Positions 18,842 to 27,623 of a stretch of DNA of 64,000 nt are shown piece after piece. The stretch's first letter is position 1; each line of letters begins with the position of its first letter. Made by a program: the position numbers and the translations under genes. The notes under the pieces are model-generated. The model worked only from the letters and a program-made list of their open reading frames with translations. It searched no databases and was not told the origin of the DNA. Origin of the DNA: Owenweeksia sp. (GTDB lineage Bacteria > Bacteroidota > Bacteroidia > Flavobacteriales > Schleiferiaceae); contig JANQHO010000052.1 in the NCBI GenBank assembly GCA_028277105.1, forward strand, positions 1 through 64,000, written 5' to 3'.

Positions 18842-20545
18842 TTATCTGACCAGTATTTTTACAGACTGACGCCCTTGTAATTCCCTTAAAATCCAAATGC
18901 CAGACGGATACGAAGAAGTATTGATAGAAGCGTGACTATTGGGAAGCAAAGAAATATCGGTTATTTTTTGACCATTGATAGAATAAGCTTCAAGTTGAAG
19001 ACTGATTCTACTATTATTGATAAGCTCTATACTTTTTTTATTGTAGTCATAGTAATAATCAAATAAGGATAATTTTTCTTCTGTAAGGCCAATTGTAGAA
19101 GGAATACAATTAAAGGCATTGATCTGAGGGTCATAATTGGTTTTTACTCTTCTTACTTTGTTCAGAAGCCCGCCCAGGCCAGCATCAACAGAGCTTTGAG
19201 CAGAGTCAGCATGGTGCCAGGTATAGGCTACACTCAGTTCTATGGAACTGCCAATGTCAAGATCAAAAGGACCACTCCCTCCAAAAGCTTTTATATCTCC
19301 ACCATTACCTGGGGGTTGGAACCAGTTTAAATCCACATAAGGCTTAAATGTTCCGGTAGGGTCAAAAGAGTTGCCGGTATATACAAAATCTACAATAGAA
19401 CCAGGTGGAGGAGAGCAGGAAAAAGGAAGGTTTGAAAAATCCCACAGGCCTGCGCCATTACCTTCTGTTTTAGGCATTCCATTATGACAATTACCCATTA
19501 GCAGGTGAGTAAATATCTGAGGGTCGTTTTCGGGAGAAATTGCAGGAGTACTGAAGCCCTCGTAAACAAATGAGTTGCTTAATTCCCAGTGTTCATTTAT
19601 TCCACTAGCAGGATCTTCAGGTACACAATTACCATTAGGGTCGATTATTCCATCAATACAGCCATCACGATCATTATCGATGGCATCAAAATAAGGGGCA
19701 TCTGGCCCTTTGAGCCATATCATAGCAGCAGAAGCCAGGGAATAGCCAAAGCCTGCTAACGGTTGACTATCATTTCGATCAGAATTATAGCCGTAGATAG
19801 CACTGTGCTGAATATCTGTTCCTATAAGATCATCGCCAGATCCACCAATATCAAAATCGGAAAATAGACCCAGCCTCATATTGGTATATTTTTTTGTGGA
19901 ACGGTTAAATATCTTATAATCAATGAAAAAGGTGCTATCCATATAACCTCCTTGATCCAGAACATAAGCCATACCATGTATTTCTATTCCCATATCAGTA
20001 GCAAGTCCGTTAAGGTCATTAAACATGAAGAATATAGCCTTATCCCCAGGGATACAGGGATAATCACCATTTTGGGGATCGTATATGCCGTCATTGTTTA
20101 CATCTACAAAGGGTGCCAGGTTAGTTGCTTCTCCAAAAGAAGTATCTCCATGGGCAGGCCAATCCGCAATAATGCTGGGAATAGGTGCCCCGGGGTTCGC
20201 TCTGAAGTCAGAAATGGTTTTCTTGTTAATTAGCCAAACCCTGTCGTATTTGGCAGAGGCATTGGGGTCATTAGAAATTGGCCCGGGTAGAAAATCAACC
20301 CTGTTGCCATAGGTTTGAGCGGCAGTAAATAACTGGAATTGATCATCTACACCTTGCAGCCATATCTGACAGGAGTAAAGTAAAGACCTGAACTCAATAT
20401 CTTGTTTACTGAAATCTCTGACAGTACCATCCGAATAAACCTGAAAGTAAAAGTTTTTAAAAGCTAAAAGATCTACGCCATTGGTAGACTGGGTGAAACC
20501 GGAAAGGGATAAGCAAATGGCCAGAGGCAAAATAAAATTCTTCAT
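18842..20545 (-). CDS. T9SS-secreted protein, tandem paralogue A
   Basis: About 567 residues. ATG 20545 gives a signal peptide (MKNFILPLAICLSLSGFTQS); the longer frame to 20644 adds an unlikely charged leader. The body holds repeated Asp-rich calcium-binding-like loops (VDVNNDGIYDP, IDNDRDGCIDG), reminiscent of thrombospondin type 3 repeats. The C-terminus (PSGIWILRE then SVKILVR) resembles a type A T9SS sorting domain, so it should be exported and cell-surface attached. No enzymatic motif is visible. It is clearly paralogous to the next gene, 136 bp away, along its whole length. Function unknown. Confidence 0.82.
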   Translation of the reverse strand: MKNFILPLAICLSLSGFTQSTNGVDLLAFKNFYFQVYSDGTVRDFSKQDIEFRSLLYSCQIWLQGVDDQFQLFTAAQTYGNRVDFLPGPISNDPNASAKYDRVWLINKKTISDFRANPGAPIPSIIADWPAHGDTSFGEATNLAPFVDVNNDGIYDPQNGDYPCIPGDKAIFFMFNDLNGLATDMGIEIHGMAYVLDQGGYMDSTFFIDYKIFNRSTKKYTNMRLGLFSDFDIGGSGDDLIGTDIQHSAIYGYNSDRNDSQPLAGFGYSLASAAMIWLKGPDAPYFDAIDNDRDGCIDGIIDPNGNCVPEDPASGINEHWELSNSFVYEGFSTPAISPENDPQIFTHLLMGNCHNGMPKTEGNGAGLWDFSNLPFSCSPPPGSIVDFVYTGNSFDPTGTFKPYVDLNWFQPPGNGGDIKAFGGSGPFDLDIGSSIELSVAYTWHHADSAQSSVDAGLGGLLNKVRRVKTNYDPQINAFNCIPSTIGLTEEKLSLFDYYYDYNKKSIELINNSRISLQLEAYSINGQKITDISLLPNSHASINTSSYPSGIWILRELQGRQSVKILVR

Positions 20546-20681
20546 AGTATAGGGATTGTCTAAATAAAGTTCAGACTTATTGACTCCTGCTGAGAACAAG
20601 GTTGCCCGAATAGGCTTTTCCCCTTTTTTTGACACGTGATCCAAAAAACAACCTATAAGAATATGAAACCCGAGGTGAGAT

Positions 20682-22352
20682 CTATCTGACCAATATTTTA
20701 ACGGCTCTTGGACTATTAGCTTCTCTCAATATCCATATCCCGGATGGAAAGCCGGAAGCATCTAATGAAAAATTACCGTGAGGCAATAGTTTAATATCTG
20801 TCAGCTTTTGCCCGGTGATAGTATAAATATTGATATCAATTGGAGTATTCCTCTTATTGAGGAGCTCTAAAGTTTTATTGGAGTAATTGTAAAAATACTG
20901 GAAAGAGGAAAGCTTTTTTTCCGGCAAGCTTATGTTGAATGCTTTGCAGGAAGGGGGCTGAGAGCTGTAGTTATTCCTTACCCGTCTGATCTTTTGGAAT
21001 AACCCGCTCAGTCCGGCATCAATAGAGCTTTGAGCAGAATCAGCTTGATGCCAGGTATAAGCTATACTTAATTCCGCAGGGAGTTGGTTATTCAAATTAA
21101 AATCTCCTGATCCTCCAAAGGCTCTCATATCACCCCAATTATTGGGGTTTTGGAACCAGTTCACATCCAGTGAAGGCTGATAAGTACCGCTATGATCATA
21201 ACTATTACCGGTATATACAAAATCAGTGTAGTTACCTGAGCCAATACAGCTGTAAGGCGTATTAGATGGGTCCCAAAGCCCGCTTCCATTCCCCATCGTT
21301 TTAGGCATCCCATTAGGGCAATAGCCGGATAATAAATATGAAAATACAGAAGGGGTACTTTCAGAGATGAAACCAGGCTGGGTATAGGAATTGCTGAGTT
21401 GCCAATTTTCATTGGTGTTATTTGCCGGGTCTTCTGCTATACAATTGCCAATTGGGTCTTTAATCCCGTCAATACAGCCATCGCGATCGTTATCTATCCC
21501 ATCAAAATAGGGGGCTGCCGGACCTTTAAGCCATATCATAGCAGATGAACCTAAGGAATATCCCAAAAAGGGAGCATTCCTATAGGCATTATAGCTGTAG
21601 ATGGAACTTTGCTCTACTTCCGTTCCTACTAAGTCGTCAAATACGCTTCCAATATCAAAATCAGAATAGATGCCAATATTAACCTCAGTAAAATTCCTTG
21701 GTGAACGATTATATATCTTGTAATCGATAAAAAAAGTACTATCCAGATAATCACTACTGTCGATCACATAAGCCATTCCATGGATCTCTATGCCCATGTT
21801 CGGAGAGGGACCATTGTTGTCGTTAAACATAAAAAAGATGGCCTGATCTCCGGGAATACAGGGATAATCCCCGTTTTGAGGGATATACTGCCCATTATTA
21901 TCAACATCTACAAAGGGGGCGAGGTCAGCAGCCTCACCAAAGGTGGGGTCACCGTGAGCCGGCCAGTTTAAAATGGCATGGGGAATAGGAGCATTGGGGT
22001 TATTGATAAAGTCAGTGATCATTTGGCTGCTTATTTTCCAAACTTTATCATATTTCATAGTTGCATCAGGGTCGTTGGAAACGGGTCCGGGGGTGTAATC
22101 TGTTCTATGTATACCGGAGGTTTGTCCTGCAAAATGGATCATAGACTGATCATCCAGACCTTGAATCCACAGCTGATGGGAATAGAGAAGCAATTTATGG
22201 GCAGTGTCGTTTTCTCGGAAATCACGAACAGTGCCGTCTGAAAAAACAGTAAAAGTCAAACTCTTAAAAGTAATACTGTCCTTGGCTGTAGTGGATTGAG
22301 CAAATCCAGTTATAGAAAAACAAAGTGAAATAGCAAGTAAGCGAGCAATCAT
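20682..22352 (-). CDS. T9SS-secreted protein, tandem paralogue B
   Basis: A 556-residue protein with signal peptide MIARLLAISLCFSITGFAQ. It shares with its neighbour the FSDGTVRDF start, the GDYPCIPGD-QAIFFMFND block, MGIEIHGMAYV, the DNDRDGCIDG loop, the AYTWHQADSAQSSIDAGL block and the C-terminal sorting region (FPSGIWILRE then AVKILVR). The identical architecture shows a tandem duplication. The conserved acidic loops suggest Ca2+-stabilised folding outside the cell. No known enzyme family is recognised. It is first of the pair in the direction of transcription. Confidence 0.82.
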   Translation of the reverse strand: MIARLLAISLCFSITGFAQSTTAKDSITFKSLTFTVFSDGTVRDFRENDTAHKLLLYSHQLWIQGLDDQSMIHFAGQTSGIHRTDYTPGPVSNDPDATMKYDKVWKISSQMITDFINNPNAPIPHAILNWPAHGDPTFGEAADLAPFVDVDNNGQYIPQNGDYPCIPGDQAIFFMFNDNNGPSPNMGIEIHGMAYVIDSSDYLDSTFFIDYKIYNRSPRNFTEVNIGIYSDFDIGSVFDDLVGTEVEQSSIYSYNAYRNAPFLGYSLGSSAMIWLKGPAAPYFDGIDNDRDGCIDGIKDPIGNCIAEDPANNTNENWQLSNSYTQPGFISESTPSVFSYLLSGYCPNGMPKTMGNGSGLWDPSNTPYSCIGSGNYTDFVYTGNSYDHSGTYQPSLDVNWFQNPNNWGDMRAFGGSGDFNLNNQLPAELSIAYTWHQADSAQSSIDAGLSGLFQKIRRVRNNYSSQPPSCKAFNISLPEKKLSSFQYFYNYSNKTLELLNKRNTPIDINIYTITGQKLTDIKLLPHGNFSLDASGFPSGIWILREANSPRAVKILVR

Positions 22353-22424
22353 GGTAGTCGGTATTAGGGTTATACCACTATAGACTAATTGAAAGCACAG
22401 GGTTGTCCCAGATAAAATTTCAGC

Positions 22425-23462
22425 TTATCTGAGCAAAGGCTTACGATGGCTGGAAAAACGCTTTTTTTGTTCCTTGCCTTTCCGTTTTTCTTTTTGTTCT
22501 TCTTCGGGTAGGTGGATAATTTCCTGACATTCTGCCGAACAGGTGTCTTCATGCTTTTCGGCACATTCAGCACATTGGATAAAGAGTAAGTTACACTCTT
22601 TATTGGCGCAGTTCACATGAGTATCACAAGGCTTACCGCATTGGTGGCAATGAGCAATTATTTCGTCTGAAATACCTTCACCCAGGCGGTCGTCAAACAC
22701 AAAGTTTTTGCCTTTAAACTTATTGGGCAATTCCTGGACTTTGATCTGGCGGGCGTAGTCTATAATCCCACCGTGGAGCTGATTGACATCCTTAAAGCCG
22801 TGGTGTTTTAAAAAAGCACTGGTTTTTTCGCAGCGGATACCTCCGGTGCAGTAAAGCAAAACTTTTTGTTCTTCTTTTCCTTTCAGCATTTCCAGCACTT
22901 CGGGAAGTTCGTCCCTGAAAGTTTCGGCTTCCGGTAAAAGTGCTCCTTCAAAATGGCCAATCTCACTTTCGTAGTGATTTCTTATATCTACTACTATAGC
23001 CTTGCCGCTTTCTATGGCTTCGTTCCATTCTTGGGCGCTGAGGTGTTTACCTACATTGGTCACGTCATAAGTGCCATTCTCCAATCCGTCAGCTACAATT
23101 TTAGAGCGCACTTTTACGGTGAGTTTCAAAAAGGATTTACCGTCATCTTCTACGGCCAGTTTAAAGGGGGTGTCTTTAAATTCAGGATAACTGTACAGTT
23201 TTTCTACAAAGCTTGCCCAGTGGTGTTCCGGCACGTTCATCTGAGCATTAATGCCTTCTTTGGCCAGGTAAATACGTCCCAGGCAGTTAAGTTGGTTCCA
23301 TTCCGTAAATAATTGGTCGCGTAAGGCCTCCGGATCATCAATGATCACATAGCGATAAAAGGAAACCGTTCTCCTGCTAAAATCTTCGGCTTCCAGTTTC
23401 TTCAGCAATTGCTCACGCCCCAGCTTGTTGTAGAGGTTCTTTTTTCCGGCATTGGGATCCAT
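22425..23462 (-). CDS. trhO: rhodanese-type tRNA uridine hydroxylase (TrhO/YceA family)
   Basis: Members of this family hydroxylate U34 of certain tRNAs with O2 as substrate. About 345 residues: an N-terminal acylphosphatase-like domain (to about 100), a rhodanese domain with the catalytic Cys in [12 protein letters not shown], and a C-terminal Cys-rich segment ([34 protein letters not shown]) that looks zinc-binding, ending in a Lys/Arg-rich tail. ATG 23462 was chosen because a -7 element lies at 23483-23490, inside the longer frame that begins at 23513. Divergent from the SDR gene. Confidence 0.93.
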   Translation of the reverse strand: MDPNAGKKNLYNKLGREQLLKKLEAEDFSRRTVSFYRYVIIDDPEALRDQLFTEWNQLNCLGRIYLAKEGINAQMNVPEHHWASFVEKLYSYPEFKDTPFKLAVEDDGKSFLKLTVKVRSKIVADGLENGTYDVTNVGKHLSAQEWNEAIESGKAIVVDIRNHYESEIGHFEGALLPEAETFRDELPEVLEMLKGKEEQKVLLYCTGGIRCEKTSAFLKHHGFKDVNQLHGGIIDYARQIKVQELPNKFKGKNFVFDDRLGEGISDEIIAHCHQCGKPCDTHVNCANKECNLLFIQCAECAEKHEDTCSAECQEIIHLPEEEQKEKRKGKEQKKRFSSHRKPLLR

Positions 23463-23482
23463 CCTGATAATTTTTCGGCCTG

Positions 23483-23490
23483 CAAATTTA
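23483..23490 (-). promoter_or_regulatory. -7 element of the trhO promoter
   Basis: TAAATTTG on the minus strand is a perfect TAnnTTTG match 20 bp before ATG 23462. It excludes the upstream candidate start at 23513. Confidence 0.5.
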
Positions 23491-23565
23491 CAAAAGCTAA
23501 TTATCAGTAACATATGAGATTCATCAGCTTTTGCTTCAAGGTAGTGATCAGAATAATCGGATTGT

Positions 23566-23573
23566 TATTTTTG
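23566..23573 (+). promoter_or_regulatory. -7 element before the SDR gene
   Basis: TATTTTTG matches TAnnTTTG exactly and ends 6 bp before the ATG at 23580. If used, the transcript would begin at or next to the start codon (leaderless), or translation starts at the second ATG (23589). Confidence 0.4.
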
Positions 23574-23579
23574 CGGGAA

Positions 23580-24524
23580 ATGGCGAGTATGCGAGATACT
23601 GTTTTAATATTGGGCGCATCAGGTCAGATCGGTACGGACCTGGTACATTCCCTGAGAGAGACCAAAGGAAGTCCGAATGTGATTGCTTCCGATATACGCA
23701 AACCCAGTGAAGAGCTGCTGCAATCAGGCCCCTTTGAAGAGATTGACGTGCGTGACAGGGAGAGGCTGTTTGAGGTGATCAAAAAGTATAAGGTTAGTGA
23801 AGTGTATCATCTGGTGGCTATGCTCTCAGCTACAGCCGAGAAAACCCCCATGAAGGGTTGGGATCTGAATATGCAAAGCCTGTTTAATGTGTTGGAACTG
23901 GCAAGGGAAAAGCACGTACAAAAAATTTACTGGCCCAGTTCTATTGCTGCCTTTGGCCCCACTACGCCTAAAGAGGATACACCTCAGTTCACAGTGATGG
24001 ACCCGGGAACAGTTTACGGTATCAGCAAATTATCAGGGGAGCTGTGGTGCGATTACTACTTCAAAAAATACGGGGTAGATGTGCGCAGTATCCGTTACCC
24101 GGGTTTGATCTCTTATAAAACGGAGCCCGGTGGAGGTACTACGGATTATGCGGTAGAGATCTTCCACCGGGCAAAAAATGCCGGGCAGTACACCTGCTAC
24201 CTGGCAGAAGATACAGCCTTACCGATGATGTATATGCCAGACGCCATAAAAGCTACCATAGGAATTATGGATGCCCCGGCAGAAAAAATAAAAATCAGGA
24301 CTTCGTATAATGTAGCAGCTTTTAGCTTTGACCCTCATACCCTGGGTGAGGAGATCAAAAAGCATATACCCGATTTTGTAATAAATTACAAAGTAGATGA
24401 CCGCAATGAAATTGCCCTGGGCTGGCCACAGAGTATCAATGATACTGAAGCCCGTGAACACTGGGGCTGGCAGCACGATTACAATTTGAAGACTATGGTT
24501 GGGGATATGCTAAAAAAAATATAA
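23580..24524 (+). CDS. SDR-type NAD-dependent dehydrogenase, probably L-threonine 3-dehydrogenase
   Basis: About 314 residues of the extended short-chain dehydrogenase family. The NAD-binding LGASGQIGTDL motif stands close to the N-terminus, the catalytic Tyr and Lys are in VYGISKLSGE, and the PGLISYKTEPGGGTTDYAVEIF block is typical of the SDR-type threonine 3-dehydrogenases that oxidise threonine to 2-amino-3-ketobutyrate. The longer frame from 23514 adds a hydrophobic leader not expected for this enzyme, so ATG 23580 or 23589 is preferred. A kbl-type lyase is not adjacent, so the substrate call is from family resemblance only. Confidence 0.85.
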   Translation: MASMRDTVLILGASGQIGTDLVHSLRETKGSPNVIASDIRKPSEELLQSGPFEEIDVRDRERLFEVIKKYKVSEVYHLVAMLSATAEKTPMKGWDLNMQSLFNVLELAREKHVQKIYWPSSIAAFGPTTPKEDTPQFTVMDPGTVYGISKLSGELWCDYYFKKYGVDVRSIRYPGLISYKTEPGGGTTDYAVEIFHRAKNAGQYTCYLAEDTALPMMYMPDAIKATIGIMDAPAEKIKIRTSYNVAAFSFDPHTLGEEIKKHIPDFVINYKVDDRNEIALGWPQSINDTEAREHWGWQHDYNLKTMVGDMLKKI

Positions 24525-24558
24525 AGAGGTGTCACCTTTTTAAAGCCCACCTCTTTAT
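24521..24558. terminator. bidirectional terminator between convergent genes
   Basis: ATAAAGAGGTG (24521-24531) is the complement of CACCTCTTTAT (24548-24558), with a 16-base loop. It overlaps the stop codon of the SDR gene and lies 14 bp before the 3' end of the convergent lipoprotein gene, so it can serve both. Confidence 0.7.
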
Positions 24559-24572
24559 GCTATTACACTTAA

Positions 24573-25115
24573 CTACTGTAATATTGTATAGGACTGGTTT
24601 GAAAAAAGGCCCTGCGTAAATACTATTGAATCACCGGTATTGAAATCTTCGACCATGAAATTAAACTCTCCTGATACTTGATTATTTGAACAGTTGGTGA
24701 TATTAAGATAACCATCAACAACAAAACCCGCAAAAGAAGATGAATTTTTGGTATAGGTGAATAGGACTACCTGATTTTCATTTCCAGTAGCTTCGTTTAC
24801 ATCTACGTAATCATCACCCGTTACTACACAGTTACCACTAACGCCATTATTTAGATCAGTAGCAGTTATTATAATAGTTTCCCCGTTACTATTAGATGCT
24901 CTGATATCTAACCTTTTACCTTCATCTTGAGTTTGAGCATCTACTCCCTTGAAAAGGGTGTTGGTAAAACTGGAGCCTGTCCAGGTTTGTCCGTCAACTT
25001 TAACAGTAAAAGAAGCATTCCCATTAGAAGGGTTATCATCATCATCATCGTCTTTATTGCAGGCAAATGATGATATTATTATAGTGGCTAATAATAGTCT
25101 TGATATGTTTTTCAT
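24573..25115 (-). CDS. small lipoprotein, tandem paralogue
   Basis: A 180-residue protein with a lipoprotein signal (ISSFAC, lipidated Cys at about residue 19) followed by a run of six Asp residues. The rest is a beta-rich domain: VKVDGQTWTGSSF, GKRLDIRASNSNGETIIITATD, CVVTGDDY, SGEFNFMVED. The same order of blocks occurs in the next gene. This resembles the small DUF6252-like lipoproteins common in Bacteroidetes, though I cannot confirm the family. Likely outer-membrane anchored. Function unknown. Confidence 0.75.
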   Translation of the reverse strand: MKNISRLLLATIIISSFACNKDDDDDDNPSNGNASFTVKVDGQTWTGSSFTNTLFKGVDAQTQDEGKRLDIRASNSNGETIIITATDLNNGVSGNCVVTGDDYVDVNEATGNENQVVLFTYTKNSSSFAGFVVDGYLNITNCSNNQVSGEFNFMVEDFNTGDSIVFTQGLFSNQSYTILQ

Positions 25116-25162
25116 GGTAAGGAAGGACTTGATTTATTAAAAAAATTGAATGTATGTGGTCT

Positions 25163-25684
25163 TTATTGCGTTATAAAATAGCTTTGATTGGCAAATTGAC
25201 CACCTGAAAAATTCAAAGTGTCGCCAGTAGAAGGATCCTGTACAATAAAGGCAAATTCGCCTGATATTCTTTTATCCTGTTCATTGCATTCGGTAATGTT
25301 GAGGAACCCACCGTAAGCAAAGCTTCCGGCAGAATTGTTGGGATCTTTGTTGTAATTAAAAGCCAGGGAAAGGCTATCAAATGAGGGAAGAATGTATCCA
25401 TCACCTAAAGTAATACAGTTCCCGGCAGTACCGGTTTTAATATCGGTGGCTGTAATTACGATATTTTCTCCGTCCTTATTACTGACTCTTATATCCATTC
25501 TTTTACCGGTAATTAGAATAACGGTGTCTGAAAATTTTTCTAAGGAATTGATAAATCCTACACCTTCCCAGGTTTGTTGTCCGTTAACAACAACTGAAAA
25601 GGTGGGCTCAGGACCAGAGTTTGAATCATCGGAACAGCTCACCAGAAAAAGGCTTAATAATGCTAAAGCAATATATCTTTTCAT
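25163..25684 (-). CDS. small lipoprotein, tandem paralogue
   Basis: A 173-residue protein with a lipobox at FLVSCS and a short acidic spacer. Its beta-rich body (VVVNGQQTWEGVGF, GKRMDIRVSNKDGENIVITATD, CITLGDGY, SGEFAFIVQD, TGDTLNF) aligns block by block with the product of the following gene 47 bp downstream, showing a tandem duplication that has since diverged. Two Cys residues in equivalent positions in both proteins could form a disulphide. Function unknown. Confidence 0.75.
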   Translation of the reverse strand: MKRYIALALLSLFLVSCSDDSNSGPEPTFSVVVNGQQTWEGVGFINSLEKFSDTVILITGKRMDIRVSNKDGENIVITATDIKTGTAGNCITLGDGYILPSFDSLSLAFNYNKDPNNSAGSFAYGGFLNITECNEQDKRISGEFAFIVQDPSTGDTLNFSGGQFANQSYFITQ

Positions 25685-25753
25685 AGATGTCTGGGTTAAA
25701 GTTAGATTGTTAATGCAATTGAAGTATTTATTCTACAAAGAAAATATTATAAA

Positions 25754-26263
25754 TTATTTACGAAGAACAATAGTTACGTCTACCACGGTACGGGCTCCGG
25801 CAGAATCTATATCGAAGGAAGAAATGGTGCTAAAACCACTGCTGGATTTTTCCGTAACCTGGTATTCAACCAAACCAAAGTCAGGGTCATTTATGGTAAA
25901 AGTATTGTCGCCTGTGATATTGAAATCACCCGAGTTGTCAAAAGAAACAGGGAATTCAAAGCTTTGTCCAAACACCTCCTGTTCTATGGTGGTGCTGAAG
26001 TCATAATCTACCTCATTAGTATTGGAAGTGAACTCATAAGTGCCGGAAGTGTTTTTACCCACACCGTCAATGTCAAAAGAACCAAGGAAAGTACGTATTT
26101 CACCGGTGTACGAAGCACTGGTTACATTGTATGAACCGTTCAGGAGGGTATTTAAACTCAAATCATCAGAACCGTTTTCCTTACCTTTATCTTTGGTACA
26201 GGACAGAGTAGTTATAAGAATAGCAAAGGTGCTAATAGCTAATATTTTATGTGGAGATTTCAT
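25754..26263 (-). CDS. small lipoprotein, unknown function
   Basis: A 169-residue protein with lipobox LITTLSC and a charged Lys/Asp/Gly spacer. The body is predicted all-beta (LNGSYNVTSASYTGEIRTF, GTYEFTSNTNEVDYDF, VVDVTIVLRK), like a small lipocalin-like or immunoglobulin-like domain, but I do not recognise a family. It is the first of three lipoprotein genes in a row on the minus strand. Gaps of 69 and 47 bp leave co-transcription open. Confidence 0.7.
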   Translation of the reverse strand: MKSPHKILAISTFAILITTLSCTKDKGKENGSDDLSLNTLLNGSYNVTSASYTGEIRTFLGSFDIDGVGKNTSGTYEFTSNTNEVDYDFSTTIEQEVFGQSFEFPVSFDNSGDFNITGDNTFTINDPDFGLVEYQVTEKSSSGFSTISSFDIDSAGARTVVDVTIVLRK

Positions 26264-26311
26264 AAATGTAAATATGAGGCTTTTTACAATAATACAAAAG
26301 CTAAAATTATA

Positions 26312-27550
26312 TCAGGCTTTCTTTAACTGCAGTAGCGTTATCTCTGGCCATATTCCCACTCTACCTGGGAAAGCGAGAAAGCCGAACCCCCTGTTTACAT
26401 ATAAATATTTTCCCGCTTCTTCATACAGGCCAGCCCATTTGGGATAGCGGTATTTCACCGGGCTCCATTTTATGAAACCGGGTATTTCTATCCCAAATTG
26501 CATCCCGTGGGTATGCCCGCTCAAGGTGAGGTGCATTTTTTTTTGGTGCGACTTTACAACAGCATCAAAATGTGAAGGGTCGTGTGACATCAGGATATTA
26601 AAATCACCGTCTTTTACATTAACGCAAGCTTGTTCCAGATCGCCATATTTTGCAAAACCACCACTACCCCAGTTTTCTACACCTAATATATTGATGTGAT
26701 CGTTGTCTTTTTTGAGTTGAATACTGTCATTATTTAAAAGCTTAAACCCAAGCTCCCGATGAATATCAAACAGTTGCTGCAAATTACTTTGTTTAGCCTG
26801 GGGGCTTTCCCAGTCTACGTAGTCACCGTAATCGTGATTGCCAAGAATGGAATATTTACCCAGAGGAGCCTTCAGTTTTGAAAAAACTTCGACCCAGGGT
26901 TCCATCTCTTCCGCTCTGTTATTTACCATATCTCCGGTAAATAGAATAAGGTCAGATCGCTGCTGATTGATAAGATCTACGGCATACTCAATTTTATCCC
27001 TGTTGTCAAAACTACCCGAGTGAATGTCTGATATCTGGGTGATGGTAAGCCCGTCAAAAGATTCAGGCAGATCGGGAAAGGTGAGTGTTTTACGGATAAC
27101 CCGGTAGTTGTATTTACCTTTCCACATTCCGTGAAGGATACCGGCAAAAGGAATAGCTGCCAGGATTAAGCCTGTTTGACTGATAAACTTTCTGCGGCTG
27201 GGGATAAAGGAATCTGTTTGGCTGCCGGAAACTTTATAAACAATGCCTTCTCCAAGACGCCAGATATCTTCGCCCAGCATAGCCACAATCAATAACAATT
27301 TGGGAACAAAGAAGAGTATCAGCAATCCCAAGAAATTACTGAATATCCCCTGAGGTCCGGCATTACGGTTGAAGTTTACCAGGATATACAGCAAAAAAAG
27401 GAGTACGCCAATTGAAATACCCCAGTACAGATAACGGGCAGCATGGCCCTCCTTAAAAGTTGTCTTAACTGCCTGGTAAGCGTACCAGTCAACCAGTATG
27501 AGAAAAATGGCGATAAGTAAAGAACGGATGATAATAGTGGATGTGCTCAT
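26312..27550 (-). CDS. membrane-anchored metallophosphoesterase
   Basis: A 412-residue protein. The first about 110 residues hold three hydrophobic segments (about 8-26, 40-60 and 72-92). An SRRKFIS twin-arginine-like motif at 118-124 and another hydrophobic stretch (127-140) follow. Then comes a calcineurin-like phosphoesterase domain with the metal-binding motifs SDIHSG, FTGDMVNN, LGNHDYGD and SGHTHGMQ. This resembles the YaeI/YkuE-type phosphoesterases that act on lipid or nucleotide substrates outside the membrane. The substrate is unknown. Divergent from polA. Confidence 0.88.
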   Translation of the reverse strand: MSTSTIIIRSLLIAIFLILVDWYAYQAVKTTFKEGHAARYLYWGISIGVLLFLLYILVNFNRNAGPQGIFSNFLGLLILFFVPKLLLIVAMLGEDIWRLGEGIVYKVSGSQTDSFIPSRRKFISQTGLILAAIPFAGILHGMWKGKYNYRVIRKTLTFPDLPESFDGLTITQISDIHSGSFDNRDKIEYAVDLINQQRSDLILFTGDMVNNRAEEMEPWVEVFSKLKAPLGKYSILGNHDYGDYVDWESPQAKQSNLQQLFDIHRELGFKLLNNDSIQLKKDNDHINILGVENWGSGGFAKYGDLEQACVNVKDGDFNILMSHDPSHFDAVVKSHQKKMHLTLSGHTHGMQFGIEIPGFIKWSPVKYRYPKWAGLYEEAGKYLYVNRGFGFLAFPGRVGIWPEITLLQLKKA

Positions 27551-27623
27551 GGGCTATGAATGAAGAAAACGAGGGGTATGACCTGCCGGATTAATATTAT
27601 TTTTACCTCATTAAAGTGAACAA

